Shown in pieces: positions 54,684-64,000 of a stretch of DNA of 64,000 nucleotides. Origin of the DNA: VSJD01 sp964617825 (GTDB taxonomy: Bacteria; Verrucomicrobiota; Kiritimatiellia; JAAZAB01); NCBI GenBank assembly GCA_964617825.1, contig CAZTWL010000004.1, positions 62,001 through 126,000 of the forward strand, written 5' to 3'. The position numbers and the translations under genes are program-made. The stretch's first letter is position 1. Each line of letters starts with the position of its first letter. Under the pieces are notes generated by a model. The model was given only the letters and a program-made list of their open reading frames with translations, had not been told where the DNA came from and searched no databases.

Positions 54684-56942
54684 TTAATACTTCTCAGCGA
54701 GGGTAATTTCCAAAACTTTGATGTCGCCCGGGCCAACATCAATTGAGAATGAATTTTTGTTTTTGTCCCAGGCCATATCCGTGCCTTCCCGCAGTTCCTG
54801 CACCATGATCGGGGTCAGCGACCGCATGTCGACCGTAACCTTGGCGGTTTGGGCAACATCCGCCTTTTCCGGCGTGCGCGTGAATTTAGTTACGCCCTTG
54901 TTGTTGATCAGATACACCCACCAGCCATCCGACACTTTGTTCAGCCCATATTCGATATCGCCCTTTACCTCAACCGGCAGGACGTCTTTCACAATCTGCC
55001 GCATCAGAATTTGAACAAGAGGATGTTCCCTGGATTTCATGGCCTTGATGTAAGTATCGTCGTTGTTATCGCAAAAGCTTTTGCGCGGAACCATATAATC
55101 GACGGCGGTCAAAACCACCCGCCCCCGGCCATACGCATGCGCGCTTGCAAGAATCCCGCCCTTGCTGTCACGCCACAGCGGTTCGGCGCCTTTTAGTTCA
55201 AGCATTTCATAATCGTATGGCTCGGGCAGCGTTATGGCATCGCTTCCGCCAACAACATTGACTTTTCCTTCTGTCGCGCACATTTTCCCCGTCCGCCTGA
55301 CCCCGATAAAATCATCCGGCAGATTGTCGTTAACCTGCCGGGTATTGAGGACCAGCGTTCCGCCTTTCTTTACATATTCCTTCAATCGTTTCGCCAGCGC
55401 CTGGTCGATATTGAATCCACCCAGCATGATCGCCACCTTGTAATTCATCAGCGTTTTCAAGGCCACGGGCCCGCTAGGCGGACGGGGCGTAACCACGTCA
55501 TAGATGTCCCCATATGGGCTGTTTGCCAGGCAGCCTTCCTGGCCTTGCTTTAAATTCTGCGCCATCGGCACCAAGGTATACATAAAGGCATCGATCATAC
55601 TGTCCGGACGCTCCATGGGAAAATATGACCAGGGACGTCCGCCAAATTGCGGATAACCCTGATTAAATGGAATCATGATCGCCACCGGCGCGTAGCTTGA
55701 GCCGCGGTCGGGAAACCATTGGGTGAATGCGTACCATTCCTTCATCGCCTCGCCGTACGGGGAAAGCTCGACGTCGCCGCGCGCATCCTGGTTTTTGAAT
55801 TTCCAATAGGTATATGGCCAGCCTTCGTGTTGGACAATACTGGCCCCGGCTAAATACGCCAAATACATATTTCGTCGATTAAGCGAAATCGACGGCCCGC
55901 AGGTCGGGCCACGGACATGTTCGTCTCCGATACCAAAGGCAGTGGTATTGGTTGTCAAACAATACGGAAATGCATTGTCATCCCATTTGCCATCCTCGGT
56001 AAAGCCGTTATAACAGACGGCAATATACCATTCCCACGGTTTGCCATATTGCCGTGCGGCCCCGCGCGCAAACGACATGGCAACTTGGTACCGGTAGGGA
56101 CCGGTGCTCGACGTTTCCAGAATCACCATCCCGGCGCCCCATTCCAGCGGGTAATGATCCCAGCACCAGCCACTGTGCAGGAAGATCATTTTTGCCGGAT
56201 CGTTAAAATAGTAGCGCTGCGCGGCTTTGAAACAGGCATATGATCCGGCCAACGCCTGATCGCGGCCTTTTCTCGCGTTCACAAGAATGTTGGTTGCCTG
56301 CGTTATCATTGCTTCCGAATAATTTTGCGCTCGCAGCCGCTTGACATATTCAAGCACGTTCGTCTGGTGAAGAGCTCCAATATAATCGCTGTCATATTCA
56401 TCGCCGGCCGCAAATCCCAGAAAATTGGGATGCTCTTTTTTCCATTTTTTATATTCTTTATCGTCTACCTTGAAATCATCCATGCACCTGAAATGGGGAC
56501 GGCTGCCGCCTCCGCCGAGAATAAACGGCACCTTGGGATCGAATTCCGCTTCATTCAATCGGGCGGCGCTGATCGCAAGACTATTATTCGTGTCCGGTAC
56601 CAACAGATTCTTGCGCGAATACCAGCGCGCCGCCTCACGCAGCATCGGTTCGCTTGAATGTACCATTCTGCCCTGCGAGGCTAGCGCTTTCTTCGTAGGC
56701 AACGGCTTGGGATCGGATTTGTTCCGCCAATCCCCGGGAAGCAGATTCCAGAACCTGCGTCCCATTATTTGCTGCGGAATTTGATCCGCAGTCGAGTCAT
56801 AATCCTGCCGGGCGACAATACGGGCGGCATCACTTGAACCGTTCGTTCCCTCCACGCCGGCGGCGGCCCCAAATGCCGTTAGACAGAGCAGACAGACCAT
56901 CGGCAGCGTTACGCGGCATATTTTACGCATATTGATTTTCAT
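54684..56942 (-). CDS. Secreted GH-A-like protein with GATase-like domain, paralogue 1
   Basis: A 752-aa exported protein (frame open to 56951) of unknown function. A signal peptide (VTLPMVCLLCLTAFGAAA) is followed by a probable TIM barrel (about 60-480) with conserved GDEYDSDYIGAL and HEGWPYTYW. A Rossmann/GATase-like domain comes next (YKVAIMLGGFNIDQALAKRL, YVKKGGTLVLNTRQ, about 520-640), then a beta-sandwich ending VGPGDIKVLEI. This three-part layout resembles GH42 galactosidases, but catalytic residues are not assignable. A close paralogue lies at 60822. Start uncertain between 56942 and 56951. Confidence 0.7.
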   Translation of the reverse strand: MKINMRKICRVTLPMVCLLCLTAFGAAAGVEGTNGSSDAARIVARQDYDSTADQIPQQIMGRRFWNLLPGDWRNKSDPKPLPTKKALASQGRMVHSSEPMLREAARWYSRKNLLVPDTNNSLAISAARLNEAEFDPKVPFILGGGGSRPHFRCMDDFKVDDKEYKKWKKEHPNFLGFAAGDEYDSDYIGALHQTNVLEYVKRLRAQNYSEAMITQATNILVNARKGRDQALAGSYACFKAAQRYYFNDPAKMIFLHSGWCWDHYPLEWGAGMVILETSSTGPYRYQVAMSFARGAARQYGKPWEWYIAVCYNGFTEDGKWDDNAFPYCLTTNTTAFGIGDEHVRGPTCGPSISLNRRNMYLAYLAGASIVQHEGWPYTYWKFKNQDARGDVELSPYGEAMKEWYAFTQWFPDRGSSYAPVAIMIPFNQGYPQFGGRPWSYFPMERPDSMIDAFMYTLVPMAQNLKQGQEGCLANSPYGDIYDVVTPRPPSGPVALKTLMNYKVAIMLGGFNIDQALAKRLKEYVKKGGTLVLNTRQVNDNLPDDFIGVRRTGKMCATEGKVNVVGGSDAITLPEPYDYEMLELKGAEPLWRDSKGGILASAHAYGRGRVVLTAVDYMVPRKSFCDNNDDTYIKAMKSREHPLVQILMRQIVKDVLPVEVKGDIEYGLNKVSDGWWVYLINNKGVTKFTRTPEKADVAQTAKVTVDMRSLTPIMVQELREGTDMAWDKNKNSFSIDVGPGDIKVLEITLAEKY

Positions 56943-56960
56943 ACTTATCACTTTCTTGTT

Positions 56961-59900
56961 TTATTTTCTTTTTTGCCCGAAAATCCATTCCGTCAATCCC
57001 GGTTCCTTGTACGCATGATTCCAGGCATCGTGCTTGACATTTTCCCATTCCGTATAGCGCGGGCTGCCGCCGGCTTTTTTAATGGCGGCGATCATATTTC
57101 GGCTGTTTATGACGGGAACCGAGGTATCCAGCGCGCCGTGGAAAGCCCAGATCGGTATATCCTTGATGCTGGCCGCCCTGGTGACATCGCCGCCGCCGCA
57201 TAGCGGCACTGCCGCTGCAAACATGTCCGGCCTCCGGCATATAATGTCAAAAACAGCGTACCCGCCCAAGGATTGGCCGTTGACATAAATCCGGGCGTTG
57301 TCAATCGGATATTCCGCGACAATCCGGTCAATGATTTCAAGCGTCATTTTCATTTCGCGGGTTATGGCCGGCTGAATATGTTCTGTTTTGCCACAGTCCG
57401 TGTCCACCCATCGGTGATTCTCAGGAATTTGAGGTGCCACGATAAAACAGGGATATTTTGATTGAATCTCCCGGTCAGCATACACTTTTGCATAGTTAAG
57501 CTGCGCCAGGTTGTCGTTGCCCGCACTCCCGGAGCCATGAAAATAGACTATCAGCGGATATTTTTCGCCTTCCCTGATATTTTCTGGAATAAACAACCGG
57601 CAAGGCAGTGTTCCGTTCGTTCCGGATTCATGGATAAACACCCTAAAACCATTGACAATGTTGGTACCGTCTGGCCGGGCACGGGATTGGCCGGATGCTT
57701 TTACCGGCACGGCGCGGACGTCGTCAATCTCGGCCCGGTCCGTGACCCCGAGCGCCAGCGTCGCAACAGGCGGATAGTCAACCGGGAGGGTATGGATAAA
57801 TTCATAGCGCTTCCATTGAGATGCCGGCGTTAAATTCAAGTCTGCCTCGCCTAATTTGGTTACCTTGAATAGTTTCGCGGTGTTGTAATGATAAAGGGAC
57901 ACTTCTATCTTGCCCAGGCCGCGGGCGGCAAATGAAATTTCAAACGTGTCGCCGGGCTTCATCGCCACTTTCATACTGTTTAAAATCACGCCGCCATCGA
58001 TCTGGAGGGAATTTTTGCCCGCGTACGCCCCCTCGGACAGTATCGTGGCCATTCGGCCCCCCGCATAGTGCAATTTCCAGTCTTTCGGCACTATCGGCGG
58101 CTGGTTACCGAACTTCCATGTTCCGGATTTATGCTTCTTGAGCAAGGCTTCGTTGTCCAGCGTGATCGTTTCCTCAAACCCTCCGTTGGCGATAATGGGA
58201 CCGGCAAAGGTTACCCCGCGAAAACTGCTGATATCATGGAACGAGCCGTCCATCCAGGAACTGATCTCGGCTTTGCCGGCATTCCTGCTCCGCCCAACAT
58301 TCATCAGCCAGCGACCACCGTCGGCAATATTTCCGCCCAGCGACTTGGCCGAAACTTTCATCTCCACGGTCCATTGGTTCGTTCCGGCCAGGGCCGCCAC
58401 CTGGGCATCGGTATTGAAATTAACCGCGCCAATCGTCGGCGCGCCGGGCTTGCATTCGGAATCGCGCAAGGCGCCGGCGAAATTGATTGCCATGTGGACG
58501 TAACGTTTGCCGTCCCCCGCCGGATCGATAAACAGCTCCACCGTGTTGCCGTCCCAGATTTTATTATCATCGCGCTCCCTGGTTTTGGCCATGAGCTTGC
58601 CCGGCAGGGGCTCGTCCATCTCCAGACCGGCATAAAGATTTTCGTTGTCGTAGAGCAGGCGCACGGAGGTCTGCGCTTCGGCCACCGCGCCATTTGACCG
58701 GATGAAACCGGTCGCGCGTTCGCATAAGCCCCAGTCGACTTCGTCCAGTTTACCATCAAGCGTGACAGGGGCGGTGATCCGTGCCGCGTGCACGTCGTTG
58801 GCCTGCCGTTTGATGTATTGCTCGCGCGCCTTCAGCCATCCTTCCTTGAAAATCTCCTTGTCCTTCGCGATGCGCTTCAGGACAACCGGGTCTCCCGTGG
58901 CGGCCTTCTCCGCCTCGTCCAGCATGTCGGAGAGCGCCTTGATCGCGGATGGCGACTCAACGCTCTTGCCGATGGCGCCGTAGCTGGAGCCGTAGATAAA
59001 GTCCCCGGGGGTTTCGTCCCAGAGCTTGCGCGCCAGGGCCTGGTAGCGCCCCATGGCTCCGGAGGCCGGGCCGTAATATTTATCGTTCAAATCCTTCAGC
59101 AGCGCGTCCACATCCGCGTTGATGTTCCAGGCCAGCTTGGCCTGGACGTAATGCATAGCCATGTTTGCCCGCCAGAAATCCCAGTTGCGCGGGCTGTCGT
59201 ACAATCCGTTGCTGTGCCGGTAATTACCGTCCGGAGGTATGGTCCCTATACCCCACGCGGTGTGTCCCAGGCGGTGCGAGTAACGCATATCGCCGGCCAC
59301 GATATATTCGAGCGGGGCGCAGAGAATCCCGGCCGTTCTTTCGTTTTGCTCACCCGCATAGATGACGTAATAGGTAGCGAGCTGCATCGAGCTAACAACC
59401 TTGGCCCATCCTTCAAGCATGTCGCGGAACCACTGGTTGGCTGGACAGTTAGTGTCACCCAGCGAGTGCCGGTAACAGCGGTCGTGGTCAAAGAACACGA
59501 ACTTGAGCCGGGGGTCAAAGCGGACGCCGGTCGGCGGGATACGGAAATTCTGGTAGGCCCTCCCGTACAAATCCGCATCCGGAAACTCGCTAAAGACACG
59601 ATTGGCAATTTCGTTCTCGAAAACGGCAAAGCGCGTGGCCACTGCACCTTTCCTGCGCTCATCCGGCGGGTCCAACACCAGACATTTCTCGCACTGGCAC
59701 CAGCCGCCGCAATCGTTGTTGGCTATCTGGAACTGGCCGTCCGGGAACTTTCTGAAAAAATCAAGGACGTACTTTGTCGCAAGGTCTATCACTTCCGGGT
59801 TCGAGGTGCAGGGCTGGAAACGCACTCTCTTGTCCTGTGATTGCCGGCAACGCTTGCCATCGATCAATGCAAAATATTCCGGATGCGCTTCAAACAGGCT

Positions 59901-60611
59901 GTCGGGCACCATCTTCAGCATTACATTATCGCTGCCGCCATGCACAGTGTAACGTCCGCGTTTCTCAACTTCTTCGCGCCCACTCCTCATCGAGCAAGGC
60001 TTCACCCTGTTGCGCGCACACCAGTCCCAGGAATTTGTCGTCTTGGCAGTGGTAGCCGTATTGCAGTAACCCATACTACGCTGCTTGAACGACGGATTCT
60101 GCCGGTTGTTTATCCGCCTGATTTTCAGCGTGGGAGTCTTGGGGCAGTATTCGCCATCCTCGCCGGGAAAGAACCAGCGCATCCCGACGTGCTCCTCAAG
60201 GAACGCATAGACGCCATACAGGACCCCGAGCGGCGTCTTGCCGGCAATCAGCAGCCCGCGCTCATCCGACCTGATAAGGACGCCTTGATCCGAAAGCGAC
60301 TGCACATCTTTCAGTGCCCCTAGCTTGGCGATTGCCGGACACGTTTCCGGCGTTCCGAGCCAGATGCTGTATTTGTCCGCCTGCGGCGCATTGCTCTGCG
60401 CAACCCGGGCTCCGGTCACCTTGCCGAGGAAAAGGCACAATTCCTCAGCCGCGTGTTTCTCCACCACCGAGGCTTTGTCGCCGATTACCACCGCGCAGCG
60501 GGAATTGCCTTTGTCAACAAGCGCGATGGAGCCGGCAGGCAAATCCCTGTTACGTGCGCAGGCACAGACCAGCAAGAGGCATAAAACAAGCATGGTGATC
60601 CTAGATGTCAT
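56961..60611 (-). CDS. DUF4838 / CBM9-like / esterase multidomain lipoprotein
   Basis: A 1216-aa lipoprotein: the signal ends with LLLVCAC, a lipobox. Order, from motifs and weak family similarity: alpha-glucuronidase-N-like domain (~30-150, DKYSIWLGTPET), DUF4838 domain (~210-560, FQIANNDCGGWCQCEKC), helical linker, CBM9-like domain (~615-800, VTLDGKLDEVDW, LYDNENLYAGLEM), another carbohydrate-binding-like beta domain (~810-970), and an alpha/beta-hydrolase (~990-1216) with NGQSLGG, a GALDTSVP Asp and a VKHDAWNHAY His. The last domain is a paralogue of the esterase at 50584. AAAGGA precedes the ATG. Likely surface-anchored and acting on decorated polysaccharide; the reaction is unknown. Confidence 0.78.
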   Translation of the reverse strand: MTSRITMLVLCLLLVCACARNRDLPAGSIALVDKGNSRCAVVIGDKASVVEKHAAEELCLFLGKVTGARVAQSNAPQADKYSIWLGTPETCPAIAKLGALKDVQSLSDQGVLIRSDERGLLIAGKTPLGVLYGVYAFLEEHVGMRWFFPGEDGEYCPKTPTLKIRRINNRQNPSFKQRSMGYCNTATTAKTTNSWDWCARNRVKPCSMRSGREEVEKRGRYTVHGGSDNVMLKMVPDSLFEAHPEYFALIDGKRCRQSQDKRVRFQPCTSNPEVIDLATKYVLDFFRKFPDGQFQIANNDCGGWCQCEKCLVLDPPDERRKGAVATRFAVFENEIANRVFSEFPDADLYGRAYQNFRIPPTGVRFDPRLKFVFFDHDRCYRHSLGDTNCPANQWFRDMLEGWAKVVSSMQLATYYVIYAGEQNERTAGILCAPLEYIVAGDMRYSHRLGHTAWGIGTIPPDGNYRHSNGLYDSPRNWDFWRANMAMHYVQAKLAWNINADVDALLKDLNDKYYGPASGAMGRYQALARKLWDETPGDFIYGSSYGAIGKSVESPSAIKALSDMLDEAEKAATGDPVVLKRIAKDKEIFKEGWLKAREQYIKRQANDVHAARITAPVTLDGKLDEVDWGLCERATGFIRSNGAVAEAQTSVRLLYDNENLYAGLEMDEPLPGKLMAKTRERDDNKIWDGNTVELFIDPAGDGKRYVHMAINFAGALRDSECKPGAPTIGAVNFNTDAQVAALAGTNQWTVEMKVSAKSLGGNIADGGRWLMNVGRSRNAGKAEISSWMDGSFHDISSFRGVTFAGPIIANGGFEETITLDNEALLKKHKSGTWKFGNQPPIVPKDWKLHYAGGRMATILSEGAYAGKNSLQIDGGVILNSMKVAMKPGDTFEISFAARGLGKIEVSLYHYNTAKLFKVTKLGEADLNLTPASQWKRYEFIHTLPVDYPPVATLALGVTDRAEIDDVRAVPVKASGQSRARPDGTNIVNGFRVFIHESGTNGTLPCRLFIPENIREGEKYPLIVYFHGSGSAGNDNLAQLNYAKVYADREIQSKYPCFIVAPQIPENHRWVDTDCGKTEHIQPAITREMKMTLEIIDRIVAEYPIDNARIYVNGQSLGGYAVFDIICRRPDMFAAAVPLCGGGDVTRAASIKDIPIWAFHGALDTSVPVINSRNMIAAIKKAGGSPRYTEWENVKHDAWNHAYKEPGLTEWIFGQKRK

Positions 60612-60623
60612 GTTTTTCCTTTA

Positions 60624-60813
60624 TCATCCCACAGGATGCTCTGGCCGAGGGCTGTGGGCCGTAGACCGTAGGAAAACACCAAGAAAAGAGATGATTATGA
60701 AAAGCCCTTCAAAATCATCAGTTCCGGTTTTTCCAACTTGGATTTGTTCGATTCCGACTTACAGCCTTCGGCCTACAGTCTACAGTCCGAGGTGCCCCTG
60801 TGGGACGCCAGTG
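60624..60813. repeat. MITE-like inverted-repeat element, copy B
   Basis: About 190 non-coding bases in the gap between two cluster genes. The left end is ATCCCACAGGATGC, then GGGCTGTGGGCCGTAGACCG and TAGGAAAAC. The centre is CATCAGTTCCGGTTTTT. The right end runs through GGCCTACAGTCTACAGTCCG to CCCCTGTGGGACGCCAGTG. The arms pair imperfectly over about 45 bases. Same layout as copy A at 16938. Confidence 0.7.
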
Positions 60814-60821
60814 TTGCTGAG

Positions 60822-63098
60822 TCATTCTTTAATTTCCACTACTTTGATGTCACCCGGACCGACAGTGAGGGACAAGGACTTCCCGACACGATCCCAGCTA
60901 ACATCTTGCTCTTCCCTCAATTCGCGAACTTGTTTCGCGGCCAAATCCCGCAGGCGAATGGTTACTTGGGCAGACGCGGCCGGATCCAGCTTCTCGGCCG
61001 TGCGCGTAAACTTGGTTACGCCCTTGTTATTGATCAGATAGACCCACCAACCGCCTTCGACCCGGTTAACTCCATACTCAATCTCCCCCACGACTTCAAC
61101 TGGCAGCGCTTCCCGTACAATCTGGCGCATAAGCAATTGGATCAGCGGCAGATTGCGGGCTTTCATGGCTCTGATGAACGTATCGTCGTTGTTATCGCAA
61201 ATACTCTTGCGCGGCACCATGTAATCGGCGGTGGTCAGGACGACCCGTCCGCGGCCATAATCGTTCACGCTGGCCAGGACACCACCCTGTCCGTCCAACC
61301 ACAAAGGCTGCGCGCCACGCAAATCAACCTGCTCATAATCGTAGGGCTCGGTGAGCGTCACGGACGACTTTCCATCCGCCGTCCGGATCTCGCCTTCCGT
61401 CCCGCAGACTTTGCCCGACCGCTGTGCGCCGATGAACTCCGCCGGTAGATTGGCATTAACCTGCCTTATATTAATGACCAGCGTTCCGCCTTTTTTAACA
61501 TATTCCCTGAGGCGCCTGGCCAGCGCCTTGTCAATATCGAAGCCCCCGAGCATGACCGCCACTTTGTAATTCATAAGCGTTTTCAACGCCACAGGTCCGC
61601 TTGGCGGATTCGGCAGGATGACATCATAGATGTCTCCGTACGGACTATTGGCAAGGCATCCTTCCTGTCCCTGCTTCAGATATTGCATCAGTGGCACCAG
61701 GGTATACGTGAACGCGTCGATCATGCTATCCGGCCGCTCCATCGGGAAATAGGACCAGGGACGTCCGCCCCATTGCGGGGCGCCCTGGTTGAACGGAATC
61801 ATCAACGCTACCGGCGTATAGGCCACACCACGTGCCGGGTGCCGGCGCGCGAACGCATAGCTGTCCTTAATCGCTGCGCCATAAGGGGACAGCTCCCATT
61901 CTTCCGCGTGCTTTTCCTTGCTCCCCTTGACAAACTGGCAATAGGCATAAGGCCAGGTCTCATTCTCGACGAAACTTGCCCCGCTCAAGTAAGCCAGATA
62001 CATATCCCGCCGGTTTAGTGAAACCGACATGCCGCAGGTCGGGCCACGGACATGGCCGCTGGCGGCAATCGGAGATTCATTGGTGGTTAGGCAGTAAGGA
62101 AAGGCATTGTCGTCCCATTTTCCATCCTCGGTGAAACCGTTATAACAGACCGCAATATACCAGCTCCAGAATTTGTGGTATTGGCGCGCCGCTCCACGGG
62201 AAAAAAACATGCCCAACTGATGACGGTATGACCCCGTACCGCTGGTTTCCAAAGTAATGCCGCCGGCCCCCCACTCCATGGGATAATGGTCCCAAGTCCA
62301 GGCCGAGTGCAAAAAGAGCAGCTTATCGCAATCGTTAAAAAAGTACCCGCGCCAGGCATCATGGCATTTCTTCAACCCCGCCACCGCTTCCCAACGCCCT
62401 TTTTGACTCGCCTCTATCACTTGGCTGGCGGACTGGACGCAGGCCTCAATATCCTTCTCGGCAAAACCTTTGCGCCTTAAATCATTCCGCAACCAATCGG
62501 CACCCTGGTACCCTTCGAAATCAAGTCCGGCTTTCTTGCTTTTCGCCAATGCGCCAACAAAGTCGCTGTCGAATTCGTCGCCGGCCATGAACCCGACAAA
62601 ATTCGGGTATTGTTCTTTCCAATGCTTATAGGTGGAATAATTTGGGCGAAATGGCAGCATGTACGCCAGGGGTGGACGACCTCCAGCACTTAACATAAAA
62701 GGCACGTTCGTCTCCGGCTTGATGCACGAACCTTTCAACTTGAGATTGGTCATATCGACGACCAGAGGATTATTGGTTGTGCTCAGGGACGCGCCATATC
62801 GCACTGCCGATTCGAACACCATCGGCTCAGAGCTGATATATTTTGCCATTTTGTATTCATTCGCCCAGTTGGTCCATATTTTAACACTCATCAGATTCCA
62901 AAAATCGCGTCCCGTAAAGACCGGCAAGGTCCAGTCCGGGGAAATGTCAAAATCCGTCCGGGCCACAATTCGATTATCGTTCGTTCGGCATATTCCTTCG
63001 TCAACCTTGCAAGGATTGAACGCACACCCCCCGACCAGGATCCATATCGCTGCCGGCAACAAAATACTGCAGACTATTCCACGCAGTTTATTTGACAT
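60822..63098 (-). CDS. GH-A-like lipoprotein with GATase-like domain, paralogue 2
   Basis: A 758-aa lipoprotein (signal ending LVGGC) with the same three-part layout as the protein at 54684: TIM-barrel-like region with GDEFDSDFVGAL and FVENETWPYAY, a GATase-like domain (YKVAVMLGGFDIDKALARRL), and a final beta-sandwich ending VGPGDIKVVEI. Long stretches are identical between the two, for example WWVYLINNKGVTKFTRT. The main difference is the lipobox here versus a cleaved signal there. It precedes the DUF4838 fusion on the minus strand with element B between them. Function unknown. Confidence 0.7.
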   Translation of the reverse strand: MSNKLRGIVCSILLPAAIWILVGGCAFNPCKVDEGICRTNDNRIVARTDFDISPDWTLPVFTGRDFWNLMSVKIWTNWANEYKMAKYISSEPMVFESAVRYGASLSTTNNPLVVDMTNLKLKGSCIKPETNVPFMLSAGGRPPLAYMLPFRPNYSTYKHWKEQYPNFVGFMAGDEFDSDFVGALAKSKKAGLDFEGYQGADWLRNDLRRKGFAEKDIEACVQSASQVIEASQKGRWEAVAGLKKCHDAWRGYFFNDCDKLLFLHSAWTWDHYPMEWGAGGITLETSGTGSYRHQLGMFFSRGAARQYHKFWSWYIAVCYNGFTEDGKWDDNAFPYCLTTNESPIAASGHVRGPTCGMSVSLNRRDMYLAYLSGASFVENETWPYAYCQFVKGSKEKHAEEWELSPYGAAIKDSYAFARRHPARGVAYTPVALMIPFNQGAPQWGGRPWSYFPMERPDSMIDAFTYTLVPLMQYLKQGQEGCLANSPYGDIYDVILPNPPSGPVALKTLMNYKVAVMLGGFDIDKALARRLREYVKKGGTLVINIRQVNANLPAEFIGAQRSGKVCGTEGEIRTADGKSSVTLTEPYDYEQVDLRGAQPLWLDGQGGVLASVNDYGRGRVVLTTADYMVPRKSICDNNDDTFIRAMKARNLPLIQLLMRQIVREALPVEVVGEIEYGVNRVEGGWWVYLINNKGVTKFTRTAEKLDPAASAQVTIRLRDLAAKQVRELREEQDVSWDRVGKSLSLTVGPGDIKVVEIKE

Positions 63099-63186
63099 AT
63101 ACTAACATTTCACTTGGATTAACATCATGATGTGCCTGCTTGTACGCCACTTTGCCTCTGCCTTGGAGAATATGGCCGCGGCAAAA

Positions 63187-64000
63187 TCATTCCAGGCATA
63201 CCTCGTAGTATATCGCTCCGCGTCCAATGCGCAGGGAGATCCAGTCGTTTTGCCAGGTAGGCTTCATTTTTTGAATCCGCTTTCCTGTCGGATCCAAGGC
63301 AAAGACTTTGCCACAGCGATGGATCGCGCCGGTATTGATCGCTATCCGCGCTTTGACCGGCTCGATGATCACCGGCGCCGCTCCCTTTTCATCATAGCGC
63401 AGTTCCCAATGCGTGCCTTGGTCGGCAAACAACTGACCTCGATTCTCGGCCTTGCCGACAGTGGTGACCAGGAGATGCCTGGAAACGGAAATCGGCTTGC
63501 CGTCCAAGGAACTGACGGTAATGGAGCAATATTCCGTTTCGCACTCCACAATCAGGTTCGCCAGCGCTATTTTGCCGGCTTGTTTTAGAAAACCCACCGC
63601 CGACTGCACTCGCGGGCTATTGATGGTAAACACACCTTGCTTGAAATCGCGCGTTAACTCGCCGGTATCGCTTGTCAGACGGCTGCCGAGGGAGCTTAGT
63701 TTGTATCGGGCGCCAAATATTCCCCAATACTTGCCGGCGCTCAGGAACAGGCGCGCCAGATTCTCGCTGGTGATTTCCATATCGGGCGCCACGCAATTAC
63801 GCCCGTCAATGAATCCGGCGCATATATTCCGCTTGGAATCCACGCCGACTGCCAGGGCATCGCGCGGGATGCTTGACAACCGGATTCCTCGTTTGAGCTC
63901 CCTGACAATTGTTTTATTTGGCCACATCACCTCCCGGAAACTTAAAGCGCATTCACTTGCGCCAATGAGTTTGAGCTTCGGGTATAATTTACGGATAACA
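63187..64000 (-). CDS. Glycosidase-like C-terminal part, cut by window edge
   Basis: The frame is open through the right edge, so at least 271 residues are visible and the gene continues beyond. GVFTINSPRVQSAVGFLKQA and LTSDTGELTRDF resemble the region where GH-A-clan or cellulase-like proteins of PVC bacteria pass from barrel to C-terminal beta-sandwich. The end IYYEVCLE closes a beta domain. A methionine codon at 63927 exists, but upstream codons look like continuing coding sequence. Identity cannot be settled from this part. It heads the cluster that runs left to 49163. Confidence 0.45.
   Translation of the reverse strand, partial: VIRKLYPKLKLIGASECALSFREVMWPNKTIVRELKRGIRLSSIPRDALAVGVDSKRNICAGFIDGRNCVAPDMEITSENLARLFLSAGKYWGIFGARYKLSSLGSRLTSDTGELTRDFKQGVFTINSPRVQSAVGFLKQAGKIALANLIVECETEYCSITVSSLDGKPISVSRHLLVTTVGKAENRGQLFADQGTHWELRYDEKGAAPVIIEPVKARIAINTGAIHRCGKVFALDPTGKRIQKMKPTWQNDWISLRIGRGAIYYEVCLE

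Noticed and set aside
58788..59840. 350-aa plus-strand frame inside the DUF4838 gene
   Set aside because: Antisense shadow in a GC-rich gene; no motif.

Overview
The window looks like a chromosomal piece from an uncultured Gram-negative bacterium. The gene families suggest the PVC superphylum, possibly the Kiritimatiellota/Lentisphaerae side, but no rRNA or other phylogenetic marker is present to prove it. Support comes from an LptD outer-membrane protein, a LpxL/HtrB-like acyltransferase, a complete rod-shape cassette, an alternative (carboxyspermidine) polyamine route, and many secreted polysaccharide-active proteins including a DUF4838 enzyme. I found no tRNA, rRNA, CRISPR array, phage gene, transporter or recognisable transcription factor.

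Left part (1-22 kb): a ClpX-like AAA+ protein cut by the window edge, queC, then a polyamine block (Orn/Lys-type decarboxylase on +; nspC and a carboxyspermidine dehydrogenase-like gene on -). A flavoprotein, a URO-D-like protein and a Memo-like protein are interleaved with it. These are followed by ligA, a small secreted protein with a clear terminator, and a minus-strand run: DUF6941, DUF362 ferredoxin, LpxL-like acyltransferase, ribulokinase. Next come DUF1638 with an ATP-grasp ligase, cutA, a decayed alpha-L-rhamnosidase remnant, an alpha/alpha-toroid-like protein and prmA.

Middle part (22-49 kb): mostly housekeeping. It holds DUF3795, rsgA, a nitrilase-GDPD fusion flanked by a direct repeat, a double nucleotidyltransferase, apt, tcdA, tatD, an acyl-CoA synthetase, glmM and a left-handed beta-helix protein. 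The plus-strand run mreB-mreC-mreD-mrdA-rodA-rng-lptD covers cell shape, RNA processing and LPS export. It meets a biotin operon (bioF-bioH-like-bioC) and a second DUF362 ferredoxin protein head-on.

Right part (49-64 kb): an uninterrupted minus-strand polysaccharide-degradation cluster. In transcription order it has a truncated protein at the edge, a 758-aa lipoprotein, a 1216-aa DUF4838/CBM9-like/esterase fusion lipoprotein, a paralogue of the 758-aa protein, a secreted beta-helix protein, a GH10 xylanase, a secreted esterase and a GH30 enzyme. The GH10, GH30 and esterase genes point to a xylan-type substrate. Two MITE-like inverted-repeat elements (16.9 and 60.6 kb) share terminal sequences with a decayed IS4-type transposase fragment at 54.5 kb, which is the main mobile-DNA signal here.
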